This document shows positions 47,060 through 58,078 of a stretch of DNA of 64,000 bases, in pieces (within the stretch, counting starts at the first letter, position 1; each line of letters begins with the position of its first letter). The DNA is taken from NCBI GenBank assembly GCA_003290165.1, contig QNQO01000640.1, positions 124,001 to 188,000 on the forward strand, written 5' to 3'. This DNA is from Berberis thunbergii (lineage: Eukaryota; Streptophyta; Magnoliopsida; Ranunculales; Berberidaceae). The position numbers and the translations under genes are program-made. The notes below the pieces were generated by a model. The model was given only the letters and a program-made list of their open reading frames with translations, made no database searches and had not been told where the DNA came from.

Positions 47060-47250
47060 GTCATTTTAATAGATGGAAGGATGTCACAAACGATACCTCA
47101 ATATAAATCTAAAAGTTTCAAGTGGATTAAACAACATATGTCACAAAAAATAGATAACTCGTATCATAAACTCCTTTTCTGTTTGGAACTTCACCAGTGG
47201 GATGCATTATTATCTCTTCTCTGTGGTCTTGTTCGGCTAAGATAAATATA
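47060..47250. repeat. Mosaic repeat R2, copy 1
   Basis: It matches 49068-49250 closely. Its first part matches the 3' flank of TM genes (about 50930-51060), with changed internal sequence. Confidence 0.6.
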
Positions 47251-47254
47251 GTGA

Positions 47255-47990
47255 GGGGAAGATTAGAGCAGTGAAGGAATGAAAACGAGGGAAAGCATGA
47301 GATATTTGGTTGTGAGAAGCTGGCCGACTAAGATTTGTGACCGAAAAGGATTATTCTGGCTGACGATGAGAAGGCGGCTGGAGGTTGGAACATAGATGGT
47401 AGATCTGCTATCGCACAATGAGTTTCGCCCCCACTCAGGCTCGCTAGAGGAAGATGAAGAGAAACGATGTATGGAGAGGAGAATAAATGAAGGAAAATAG
47501 AAGAGATGGATAGAGCGGAGAAGACATATAATAGATAAAAAGGAGAAAATGTGGGGATGATTTGATTTGGGTTTGTGTGTTTGACTGATTGGGTTGTGTG
47601 TTTGATGAGGAAGATGTACAGAAAATTTGGATGGAAAGGAAAAGAAATGGAGGAGAAGATAAGAGTTGGATGGAGAGGAGAAGAGAAGACAATAAATAAA
47701 GGAAGAGAAAAATGTGGGAATGACTAGGTTTAGGTTTGTGTGTTTGACTGATTGAGTTTTGACTATTCGGTTTGTGTGATTTGATTTTGTTATTCATTTA
47801 TTTAATGATGGTGGGGGAGAGGATGGTGGCGTGGAATAATAGTTTTGGTGGTGTGTGGGATAGAGCTTGCAAAATTTAAAAGATGGGCAAATTTGTATTT
47901 TCAATTTTAGAGTTTGTTAGCCTTACACGGATCACACACGTGGTGCACATCCATTGGAGCTCTTTGAATTTTTGTGATCATTGTTCATCT
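47255..47990. repeat. Mosaic repeat R1, copy 2
   Basis: See 41253-41990. The 117-residue minus frame within it is Ser/His/Pro-rich and diverges in frame from the other copy, so I do not call a gene. Confidence 0.6.
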
Positions 47991-47999
47991 ATATAAAGA

Positions 48000-48174
48000 G
48001 AGCTTTGCTAGGGGTCGAGGGAGGGAGCGAGGGTGGGTGGTAACCACCCATCTGCCTGGAGATGAGCGCATTGGATTTGAGATGTGTGATGGCACTCATC
48101 TCGAGGTGAATGGGTGGCTTCCACCCATCCCTCGCTCCCTCCCTTGTTTCCTCCCTCGACCCCTAGAATTTTCG
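48000..48174. mobile_element. Long-hairpin MITE 4 (Mutator-like)
   Basis: The arms contain GGGGTCGAGGGAGGGAGCGAGG and its complement, with a loop near 48070-48090. Flanks ATATAAAGA (47991-47999) and ATAAAAAGA (48175-48183) form a 9-bp target duplication with one mismatch. The paired repeat at about 41970 lacks the insertion. An open frame through it is a palindrome artefact. Confidence 0.8.
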
Positions 48175-48184
48175 ATAAAAAGAA

Positions 48185-49065
48185 GATGAGAGAAAATAGT
48201 CTCTCGGCTTGTGTGAATAATCAACAGGCTCTTATTCGATTAAGAACCTGAGAAGTTTTTTTGTAGTCCATTTTTCCATATCAATCAAAGAGGGGTGGGC
48301 ATCACATTATGTTGGGCAAATTAGGGTCTGGGATTGGGAAGACAATCGGTCAAAAGTAATCTTGGCTTAACCTAACGTTTTCTCCAAATGTCGATATCAT
48401 TTCCTGACAACACTTGCCATTGGGTATAACACTTCATTCTGGCCAACGTAGTGAGATTGCCTCTCTAAGTAAAGGAAGCCAAGGACTAAAGTTTGGAAAT
48501 TTAGAAGAGGCTTTTGGTGTTAAAATACAAAGCTTTGAGTTGAATAACACGAGTGCTATGAGGGGAAGAAATGATTTGCCACATACTTTTTGCCATTAAG
48601 GCAAAGTTTTTATTCCTCATTAAGGGGATATTAAGGTCGTCCAGATGGCGAGGCTGAGTGATGCAATCCCAGGTACACATGTGCTTAGCTTTGCTAAGTG
48701 TTGTCTTGTTCCACTAGAAATTGCTGGCGAGAACATCAATTTTGGTAGTGATCGAGATGAGAAGAAGAAAAGTTTGCATGTTATAAATCGGGATCGAGTT
48801 AAGGTCAACTTTGATCATAACCGTTATGCCCGCTTGAGAAAACACTTTGAATTTTCAACTTGAGAGCTTGATATTGATTTTATCAATAAAGAATGGGTCG
48901 AGATCTTGAGACTCAAGTTTTTTTTACTCAAATTCCAACCCAAACAATAGAGCATTGGATTTAGAGCTAATCCAACCGATGATAATAATGCGTAATGAAT
49001 TGGTCTAAACCAAAAATAAATATTTTTCCTTAAAAAATATGGATCCTATTTTTTCTCTTACTTCA
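48185..49065. other. No gene recognised; possible decayed retroelement
   Basis: Open frames at 48414-48599 and 48645-48863 lie on the plus strand in different phases and could be pieces of one decayed polyprotein. I recognise no domain. Confidence 0.25.
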
Positions 49066-49067
49066 TT

Positions 49068-49375
49068 TTAATAGATGGAAGGATGTCATAAGCGACAACT
49101 CAATATAAATCTGAAAGTTTCAAGTAGATTAAACAACATATGTCACAAAAAATAGATAACTCATATCATAAACTCCTTTTCTGTTTGGAACTTCACCAGT
49201 GGGATGCATTATTGTCTCTTCTCTATGGTATTGTTCGGCTAAGATAGATATAGTGAGGGAAGATCGGAGCATTGAAGGAATGAAGACGAGGGAAATCATG
49301 AGATATTTGGTTGTGAGAAGCAAGCCGACTAAGATTTGCGACCGAAAAGGATGATTCTGGCTGACGATGAATTAG
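49068..49375. repeat. Mosaic repeats R2 and R1 (partial)
   Basis: R2 (49068-49250) runs into the first part of R1 (to about 49370), which then stops at CTGACGATGA and joins MDH intron 6 sequence. Confidence 0.55.
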
Positions 49376-49990
49376 CAAGTAAACCATGTTCATGAAGTAT
49401 ACCCTTCTCAACCCCATGTAGTCGTGCTTATTTTGACTTGTTCATTTGTTATAGGGACAACAAAATATTCTGTTGAGGTTGCTAGTCAGCTATCTTGTAC
49501 CACTTATTTCCTTTTCCTGGAAAACACTACATCTGATGCTAATGATATGTTCAATAATGTGCAGGTAAAGCTAGGAAAGAATGGTGTGGAGGAGGTACTA
49601 GGATTGGGTCACCTGTCTGAGTTTGAGAAGCAAGGATTGGAAAATCTCAAGTCTTAACTTGCATCATCTATTGAGAAAGGGATCAAGTTTGCCAATTCCA
49701 ACTATTTTTTTTCTAGGTTTTTCAGCATGTATGTGCATTTTAGGATTTCATCATAGTTTTACAGCAGCTCTAGTCTGTCCAGAGTGCTTATTCTTGACTG
49801 GTGCCACTCATTGGAGTGTAATTGTCGCTCCGGCTATTTTAACTAGGCTTTGTTGTGAATTGAGATTCAATAATGAAAACCATGTTCATCATGTTTTAGA
49901 TTAAACAGTTTGTGTAACCATTTGAGAGCATTTTGTGAATAAGTTTTGGTGATACTGGTGAATAAGTTTGTGTAACCCTTTTTCTTGTTC
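49376..49990 (+). pseudogene. Mitochondrial malate dehydrogenase 3' copy 3
   Basis: It contains the end of intron 6 (from about 49376), exon 7 (from 49565) and the 3' UTR. Exon 7 reads [20 protein letters not shown] in part, then a G-to-T change turns the codon for Glu after ENLKS into TAA (49655-49657). The normal stop region is deleted. No upstream exon is present. It is closer to the main MDH locus than copy 2. Confidence 0.8.
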
Positions 49991-49999
49991 TTTCGTTTC

Positions 50000-50700
50000 C
50001 TTCCTTATTGTATTTTTCTGGGATAATTTTTCTAGAATTTGTCACTGCATATATAACAATGTTTGACGAAATATCCAAGTTTAATCCTAAAATTGCGGAT
50101 CTATACAAAATAAGCCAAGTTCTAAAACAAAAAAGAATAATTATCGCTTACTAGGGTTGGCAATAGACCCCAGACATAATCCATTTGAACATTTAGCCCA
50201 AACCTAATCCGTTAGAACAAGCAGAAATGAGAATCGATAGATGATGGCTGTCATTCTGCCTTGTTAATTTGTGGACGTCAATCGATCAGCTCAAACCTAT
50301 GTACACATTGCATTAAAACTCAAACTAAACTGCTTAGCACTGAGTTCATTGATTGCACACATTACACAAATACTAGTTCATTCAGTTCTCTTGTATTTTT
50401 GAATCTTGTAATAGATGAAAGCCCGCACGGCTTGCACACCCTCTTATCTTACCCAGGCTATGTGAGACTAAAATCATCCTTGGTAGCCTAACAGCTTCTG
50501 ACCCTCTCACACAAGGTGACATGTCAGCCTAAGAGGCTGCCCACATAAGAATGTTACAGAACTACTCTGAAAAAGTATGATATGCTTTCATTATAACTTG
50601 ATCAAGTCTGGCTTGGCTCTAATTTGAGATTCGTTGTATTCTTGATGGTCGAATATTGGTCTTAATTGGTTTCATAAAAATTTATATTAATTCTGAAATA
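50000..50700. other. No gene recognised
   Basis: AT-rich; it includes TAGGGTTGGCAATAGACCC at about 50153, which looks like a hAT-type end without a partner. 50710-51060 beyond it is the 3' flank of TM copy F, with two units of the flank repeat. Confidence 0.3.
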
Positions 50701-51094
50701 AACCCAGTCCGCTTGAAGGTAAACCAATAACCGAATCACATAAATGTCGATCCGATAACTAAGTGCAATTCAGAGAATATAATTGAAAAAATGAATTTTG
50801 AAAGGGAAATGATGGGCCACAGAGAGTAGAAATGCAAGAAACAACAAATCAATACCTCGCTGAAAATATATAACAAAGACTGAACTGTAAAACCAGAACT
50901 ACTTCAAATTCAACGGAAAATTAAAAGTTATTTTAATAGATGGAACAATGTCACAAACAACAGATAACTCAATACAAAGCTGAAAGTTTCAGATGCATCA
51001 AACAACAAATGTCACAAACAATAGACAACTTAATACAAAGCTGGAAGTTTCAAATACATCAACAACATATATCGCAAACAATATAATATCAACT

Positions 51095-52260
51095 TTACTG
51101 GAGGAGGTTGAAGGCCACGGCCAAGACATAACCAATTATGACAAGTAAGATAGCAACTCTAAGGGCGTATTTAAGCTTCTTGATACTCCTTGGTGGCTTT
51201 GGGCAATTGATGCAGATTATCAGTACAATGATTGCAGCAGTCAAGGAAGACACGCCGAAGAAAAGGTTACTGGCAAAGTGTATAGACTTTAGAAGATGAT
51301 TGGGTATAGTCTTTCCATCCACTTGCAAGAATGCAAAATTTCCAGCAGTTCCAACACCCACAACTCCAATTGCAACACTTTTCATTTTCTCTAATATCAG
51401 GGGATCTTCATATTCTTCATACATGTTAGAGTCATATTTCAGCAAATCTCTCTGCCATCAGAACATATGGTTCATACATGTATGTAACAAATGGACATAC
51501 CCCAAGGACATTTAAATGACATTGTAACATACAACATAAAATGGTTAGCCTATGCACATACCATATGTGGTGTCGGATTATCATCCACAACAGCTACAAT
51601 GTGATCACCATTGAGGGGAACCTTTATCGAAGTACAAAAGGAAATATGAATAAGATTTATGTTTTATTCTCAGACAATGTCATCACCAAATTAATATTGT
51701 TTGTTTAGCAATGAGATACATAAAACTAAATGCAGGCATTTACCCCTACCTCTTCTATAACTTGTGATGCATTATCCGAATGCGATGGGTTCACATCAGT
51801 GTAATGGGAGCAATCTTCTGAAACAACAATATGAAATATAAATATAAAAGATTTATTGTTTTTTTTAGGAAGAAATTTTTTTCCTATTGAATTTGAACCC
51901 ACTGTTAGAAAACTATTTCCCTAGCTCATACACATTTATGTTTCATTTTTAACTTTAGGTCTAATTACAAACACCAAGAAGAATTGAACATTTTTCAAAA
52001 AAGAAAATAAAAACAATCAAATTTGCATACTGAAGGCAGATAAAAATCCAAACAAAATAACAACATAATCATGTTCGCCTCTTGAGTATTTACAATGGTC
52101 TCATGTCATTTTTTAAAATATTAATTTTCTTATAAGGATAAGAATATGGCAACAAAAATTTTGTTAATTAATTTATTAATGGGTAAAGAATAATTGAAAC
52201 TTAAATTTCAAAGTTAATGAACATACCAGAATCTCTTAACGGAGTTTTGGGTGAAGACAT
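51095..52260 (-). CDS. Small two-transmembrane protein, copy F (intact)
   Basis: The four coding exons are 52227-52260 (ATG, MSSPKTPLRDS), 51750-51817, 51562-51621 and 51095-51451, giving 172 residues in an uninterrupted frame with GT-AG introns. It is the closest relative of copy A; the two share the short exon 3 (VPLNGDHIVAVVDD) and the same early stop. Differences include NCPKPPRSIKK in the loop, a Tyr in MYEEYEDP and an altered exon 2 (SHYTDVNPSHSD). Two helices end the protein as in A. A leader exon with a good donor and a TATA box follow at 53252-53345. Function is unknown. Confidence 0.6.
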
Positions 52261-53251
52261 GTCCATCCGATCTAATTAAATTGAAAGAAAAAACAAAACA
52301 AAACACACACATAAGTAATTCAAAATTCTACAAGGAAAAACATAACAAAGATTTGCTAATAAATAAAACCAGCATGTATTTTTATTATTCACATCTAATA
52401 AAAACAATAAAGGTCAATTGCATATAATAATAATAAATAAGAGGTTACTTCAAAATAAATCACTATTTCGGTTTGACCGCATGTTGATTGTTAGTTTAAA
52501 AATTGAATGTTTTATATCTCGGAGAAGATCAAAGTATCTAATTAAAATGATAAGACGTATCTTAAGAAAAATCTAACGATTATTAAAAAAAATTAAACTC
52601 TTCTTCTTCCCCAACCCACTCATCCCTCTCCTCTTTCCTCTCTGCTGATTGAATTCTCCACCACCTCCACGCTCCATGTTTGAGCCCCACCTCCCTCTTC
52701 TCTCTCATTGTTTCAACATCCCCTTAGTCTCCACCAACACTACCATCTTCCCACAACCACTTCCCTCTTTCCCTCCCTGCGATTCACCACCGCCAGAACA
52801 ATTTGAACCAACCAAACTGGTAATCGCCCCATCCCAAAACGAATGGGACGGGTATGTGGATGGCTATAAATATGTAACTACTGTGAGAGTCTAAACCGAT
52901 GATATTGTAGGCTGCAGTATATATGCATGTGTATAACACAGATATATGCAGAGGTTCTAAAGGTGGTACATCTTTCCATGTAGTTAGCCAAAAATGAAAT
53001 ACTAATACTGCAGCATGGAGCAGCTCATGAAGACATCTAATTTCGATACGATCTTGGCTTTTTTGAAATCATTTTGAATGCATGTATCATATAGACACTG
53101 ACGCGTGAAGAAGTAGCAATAGAAACAGAGCAATTCATTTTGCAATGCAACAAAAATATATATAGTTTAAAAACTTACGGATTCGATGTGTAAAGAGTGT
53201 AGAGTAAAGGATACTATAAATGCAGAGAGATTGAAGCTTAATCAGTTATAC

Positions 53252-53345
53252 CTGGGTTTGAGTTGAATCTATTCTCGGAAATTTTGGCACCAAACACAAG
53301 TTACAAATGAAGACTGTCAAAGTTTCTTCACGTACGCATATATAG
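53252..53345 (-). promoter_or_regulatory. Leader exon and TATA region, copy F
   Basis: The donor CCCAG|GTATAAC is at 53252. A TATATATG box is at about 53338-53345 on minus, after a GAAGAAACTTTGACAG-like block shared with copies C and E. Confidence 0.4.
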
Positions 53346-53602
53346 GGTGGGAGAAAAATGTAGCTTATAAAAAAGACAAAATGACTAGCACAAATTTGAA
53401 AAATGTAGCTTATAAAAAGTAAAAATCTAACACAAATTTATCACCTTTGCCAGTTTGCCCCTCCTATACAAAAAGACAAAATGACTAGCACGTGTAACCC
53501 GACTAGGGAAATGTGTAATGAAACTTGATAGGTAATGAAGCAAGAAAGCCCAACTTAAAATCTCCAAATTTCAACGCCCATTGCAACATAAAACTTAGGT
53601 AA

Positions 53603-54045
53603 ATTCTGCATAGCATTTGAAACACATGGTGTGTGAAATCAAAGGCTTTACTACAGGGGAAAGCTTGAATATTCCAAGTTCATCACACCCAACCAGGTAA
53701 ATGCAGTATTCATGGTATGGATAAGCAAATGTAAATGAATGGAGATGCTCAACCTAACAAGCTCAGGTTCTTAGTCTATTTTATTTTTTATCTAATAATA
53801 TAAAGTCACACAAATCTTTGGATCAATTGCAGTAGTCAAAGGAAGATACACCGAATAAAAGGTTACTAGCAAAGTGCATACACTTTAGAATGTAATTGTG
53901 TATAGTCTTTTCACTCACTTGCAATAATGCAAAATTTTCACTTTCAACAGTCATAGCTCTAATTCCAACACTTTTCATTTTCTCTAATATCAGAGGATCT
54001 TTATATTCTTTGGACATGTTAGAGTCATATTTCGACAAATCTCTC
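53603..54045 (-). pseudogene. TM family, truncated copy J with fused YLS8 tail
   Basis: 53603-53822 repeats the YLS8 tail/flank fusion seen at 3508. 53823-54038 is a minus-strand part of exon 4 (MSKYDSNMSKEYKDPLILEK at its start) that stops at SSFDYCN, inside the first helix. Exon 3 is not found beyond it, unlike copy B. Confidence 0.65.
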
Positions 54046-54149
54046 TACCATCAGAACATATGGTTCATACATGTATGTAACAAATGGACATGCCCCAAGG
54101 ACATTTAAATGACATTGTAACACACAACATAAAATGGTTAAAATATAAA

Positions 54150-54550
54150 ATTTTATGAAACAACAATATAAAATATGAACATGTAAGATTACTGTTTTTT
54201 TTTTAATTAATTAATTTAATAGGTTAAGTCAACAATTTGATTACTATCATATGAAAAATTTTCAAATATTCCATTATTTAATAGTCAATAATCCGGCCTT
54301 CAAAATTATGTCTCTAACACCTTAGAAATTTAGAATACGGGGGAACTTTGCAGATGCTGATATCGATGCAATATAGATGATTCTAATTAATATTAAAATT
54401 TGTTAACAATTTAATTTCAGTACTAGATTGACTACTATAATTGATGGTGTTAGAAATTTCAAAATAATTAGCATAATAATGCCGACATTAAGTAGATCAT
54501 CTCATAACAATTGGCCGTACGTATTTAACATTTCTAAATGGGTGTAAAAT
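54150..54550. other. No gene recognised
   Basis: AT-rich sequence without open frames worth noting. Confidence 0.3.
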
Positions 54551-54563
54551 ATATATGGCATAA

Positions 54564-54774
54564 GATAAATTCTAAATGTCGAGGGAATGAGCGAGGAAAC
54601 GAGCTAGGGAAATGAGGTGGCGAGGTAAAAGCCGTTCATTTCTTTCGAGATGCGTATGAAAAAAGTCAACGCACGCATCTCGAAGGAAATGAACGACTTT
54701 CACCTCGCCACCTCATTTCCCTCGCTCGTTTCCTCGCTCATTCCCTCGACATTTAGAATCTCTCATGGCATAAT
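54564..54774. mobile_element. Long-hairpin MITE 5 (Mutator-like)
   Basis: It is the longest and most regular hairpin: arms of about 95 bp with ends ATTCTAAATGTCGAGGG and a loop near 54660-54675. Perfect 9-bp target duplications ATGGCATAA lie at 54555-54563 and 54775-54783. Confidence 0.88.
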
Positions 54775-55457
54775 AAATGAGTTATGCCTGAGTTTGAATT
54801 GAATCTATTCTCGGAAATTTTGCCACACCAAACACAAGCTACAAATGAAGACTGTAGTTTCAAGTAAAGCTACGAATGAAGACTGGAGTTCAAGATTCGT
54901 GGGCTACAAATAACAGACATTCCGGATTTCAAAAGAGTTCAATTCCTGCTAATTTTTTAAATCTATCGATCTAAACCGTCGGATTTTCCACAGCAGACCC
55001 GGTAGCTTTCAACTTTTGAGGAGCGATCCCATAGAACGCGAGCAAGAAATGTGTGTAATAATGCATAATAATCTTCTAAAAATGGGTGTAATAATGCAGA
55101 CATTAACTCAGAACAATTGGCCGGTCGGCCCTACGTATTTAACATTTCTAAATGGGTGTAAAAAATATATGGCCCGGGATCCTACTGTTATTATTTAGTT
55201 TACTCCTTGGTAGACAATCTTCTTGACACGGCTAAAATTTAATGGCCAAGTTATAATGTTTTTTTAATCTTAATATTTAATTTCCTACTATTTTCTTGTC
55301 AATTTTTTTGATCGATTGAATTCTAACTAAACTCAGATTTACGATTGAGGAGATAAATTGATTTAGAGAGAGTTACAATCCAGCAGGAGATTTTTCTTCA
55401 AAACTGTTTGACCTCACATCTTCAAGCTACCAAATCAAGATTCTGCAAAGTGGGACA

Positions 55458-56285
55458 GGTAGGGATGGCAATGGGGCGAATTTGGACAAATTCATCTTCG
55501 CGCTGCTGGAGATCACGGATATTCAAATTCGCCCCGAATATCCGTTTACTATATTTTGTAAAAATCATCCCCGAACCGGACGGATTGGTGGATATCCGCC
55601 CCGCCCAAAATACCCGGAGAAAAAAAAAACAGATTCTCAAATATCGAATCGCAAAAAAACATATTACAACAGATTATACAAATTTGGTTTTTGTGAGATC
55701 ATTCGGAAATTACAAAAAATTTCAGAAATTACAAACCATACAAAAATTACAACAAATTCAAAAAATTCGAGATCTCAGATCTTGATCAGATTCGATCTGG
55801 GTCTCAGATCTGATCTTGATCTTGATCTCTGATGGGGAAGAGGAAGAAACCCTTGTCTTTCGATCTCCAAGCTTCAAATAGAGATCTCTCTGCGAGGGAG
55901 GCAGATCGCGGCATGAGGGAGCAGGGAGGCATATCTCTCGCGGTGACGGCGGTGTGAGGGAGGGCGACTGGGCGAGGTGGTGGTGTGCGGTGTTAGGGAG
56001 GGCGACTGGGCGAGGTGGTGTACGGTGTGAGGGAGGGATATCGCTCTGGAGACTTCTCTGTGTGTAAGAGGTAGAGAGGGAAAAGCGGGTGTGAGGGAGG
56101 GAATGAGGGAAAGGGAGGGATCAAGGTTTAATCCCTTTATAAAGGGGAAGGGTATTGTTGTAATATTACCTAATAAACGGATATTCGCGGGGCAGATATG
56201 GCCAAATCCGTATTCACCCCGAATAGTGAACGGATATTTTTTGGATACTCGAAAATCCATTCAGCCATATCGAAAATCCTTTATA
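55458..56285. mobile_element. Possible non-autonomous hAT-like insertion
   Basis: It begins TAGGGATGGCAATGGGGCG, with CGCCCCGAATATCCG close inside, and near the right end has ACGGATATTCGCGGGGC. These inverted sub-terminal motifs are typical of non-autonomous hAT-type elements. The locus at 4430-4580 lacks it. A tandem unit of about 43 bp (GAGGGCGACTGGGCGAGGTGG) lies at 55950-56040. Open frames on either strand are not supported. Confidence 0.45.
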
Positions 56286-56835
56286 TAGGAGAAATGTATT
56301 GTTGTAATGTTGCTATTTTGTTACTTATTTATCCGTGAAAATTTAATTATTTTTTCTTATTCTTTTTAAAAGAAAGAAAAGAAAATTATATTATCAATTA
56401 ATTAGATTAATTTGAAGTATAATCCCTTAATTCATAGGGAACTACTTGTGTGTAAGTTAAATTTGATCAAAATGTTATGACTCACTTATCATGGATTTCT
56501 CATTTGATCAACAGTAAAAAATTTAAATATCATGATATTGCCCCCACTTAATTTTCACATAATAAATCTTTCAATGGTTTAGTTTCAAATATATTATTCA
56601 CTCCACATATATATAATTCTTAATTTCAATTCAAAGAATATATCAATATACAATAAATAATGTAATGCGGATGTGTTCAAACACGTCTCCCATCACTCGA
56701 ACACATGCACGTGTGAGTTCACCAATTTGACTCTCAGTGTCTTTGTGACAAGCACTATGGAGCATATAGGTAATTGGGTAGGTGTGAAATGTCGTGAAGA
56801 GAAATGAAAATGACCCAAGCCCGGTAGAAATGAAA
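56286..56835. repeat. Duplicated non-coding flank, second copy
   Basis: It matches 4595-5350 with a deletion of about 200 bases near 4935-5110. No gene. Confidence 0.5.
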
Positions 56836-56839
56836 ATGA

Positions 56840-57540
56840 AATGAAAATGTCGTGAAGAATATTTGTTAATTATGAATGATTGATAATTTAGGTGAATTCA
56901 AGAACGAGGATGATGTTGTCACCGTTATTATTAGAATGTAAAATGGTGTCTGTAGATCGAAATTGTGTGGCTATTGAAAATAAGAAAAATTCTAGGTTCC
57001 TTGTTTTATTGAGTTCATACAAAAACAGTAAACTCAATATGGTGAGCTCCGATTCAGCTATTATAATCAAATAATAAATAGTTCTTCGGCGTGTTTGTGT
57101 AAAGCCTAACTCTGGCCTTCCTTATTTCATTACATACTCTGTTGTCACCCTGTTTAGTTACCCTCTAAGACTGATCATTTCTAGCATTTGATCTTATCTA
57201 TAATAATCCAATAACTAAGTGCAATTCACAGAAAATAATTGAATAATGAAAATTTGAAAGGGAAATGATGAGCCACATAGAGTAGAGATGCAAGAAACAA
57301 TAAATCAATCTCTCGCTGAAAAATTATAACAAAGACTGAACTGTGAAACCAAAACTACTTCAACTTCAACAAAAAATTAAAGGTTATTTTAATAGATGAA
57401 ATGATATCATAAACAACAGATAACTCAATACAAAACTGAAAGTTTAGATACATCAAACAACAAATGCACAAACAATAGACAACTTAATACAAAACTGAAA
57501 GTTTCAAATACATCAAACAACATATATCGCAAACAATATA
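56840..57540. repeat. 3' flank of TM copy G
   Basis: 57000-57540 matches 34500-34995, the 3' flank of copy E, and holds two units of the flank repeat. 56840-57000 is unassigned. Confidence 0.45.
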
Positions 57541-57543
57541 ATA

Positions 57544-57813
57544 TCAACCTTGCTGGAGGATGAAGACCACGGCCAAGACATAACCAATTATGACAAGTAA
57601 GATAGCAACTCTAATGGTGTATTTAAGCTTCTTGATAACCCTTGAGGACTTTTTGCTATTGATGCAGATTATCAGTACAACAATTGCAGCGGTCAAGGAA
57701 GACACACCGAAGAAAAGGTTACTAGCAAAGTGCATACACTTTAGAAGATGATTGGGTATAGTCTTTCCACCCACTTGCAAGAATGCAAAATTTCCACCAG
57801 TTCCAACACTCAT
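57544..57813 (-). pseudogene. TM family, copy G (5'-truncated)
   Basis: The frame covers the end of exon 4, from MSVGTGGNFAF through both helices to VFILQQG and TGA. It lacks the start of exon 4 and all earlier exons. Upstream, a short local duplication of CACTTTAGAAGATGATTGGG leads into sequence matching 61910-62005. The loop reads NSKKSSRVIKK. It is a recombination product, not a gene. Confidence 0.7.
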
Positions 57814-58078
57814 AACTCATAATTTCCACTTTAGAAGATGATTGGGTATAATCTTTAGAGAGAGAGATTTAATTTGACCGTTAAATTTCTTTTATCTGGA
57901 TCCAACGAATGGAATATGTGTGCAGGATGGGGTCATGTGCATAGTGGGTATAGTCCTATTTGGTGATGAAATCATTATTGTCGAGTCTGGATGATTCATG
58001 TTCCTGTATGATTCAACTCAATTCGAAAATAAGTTTCACTCAACCACCCTCTCTTCCTTCCTCTATGTGATATGTTAG

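Noticed and set aside
55408..55832. Open frames of 125 and 116 aa in overlapping phases
   Set aside because: They cross the boundary of the hAT-like insertion and depend on it.
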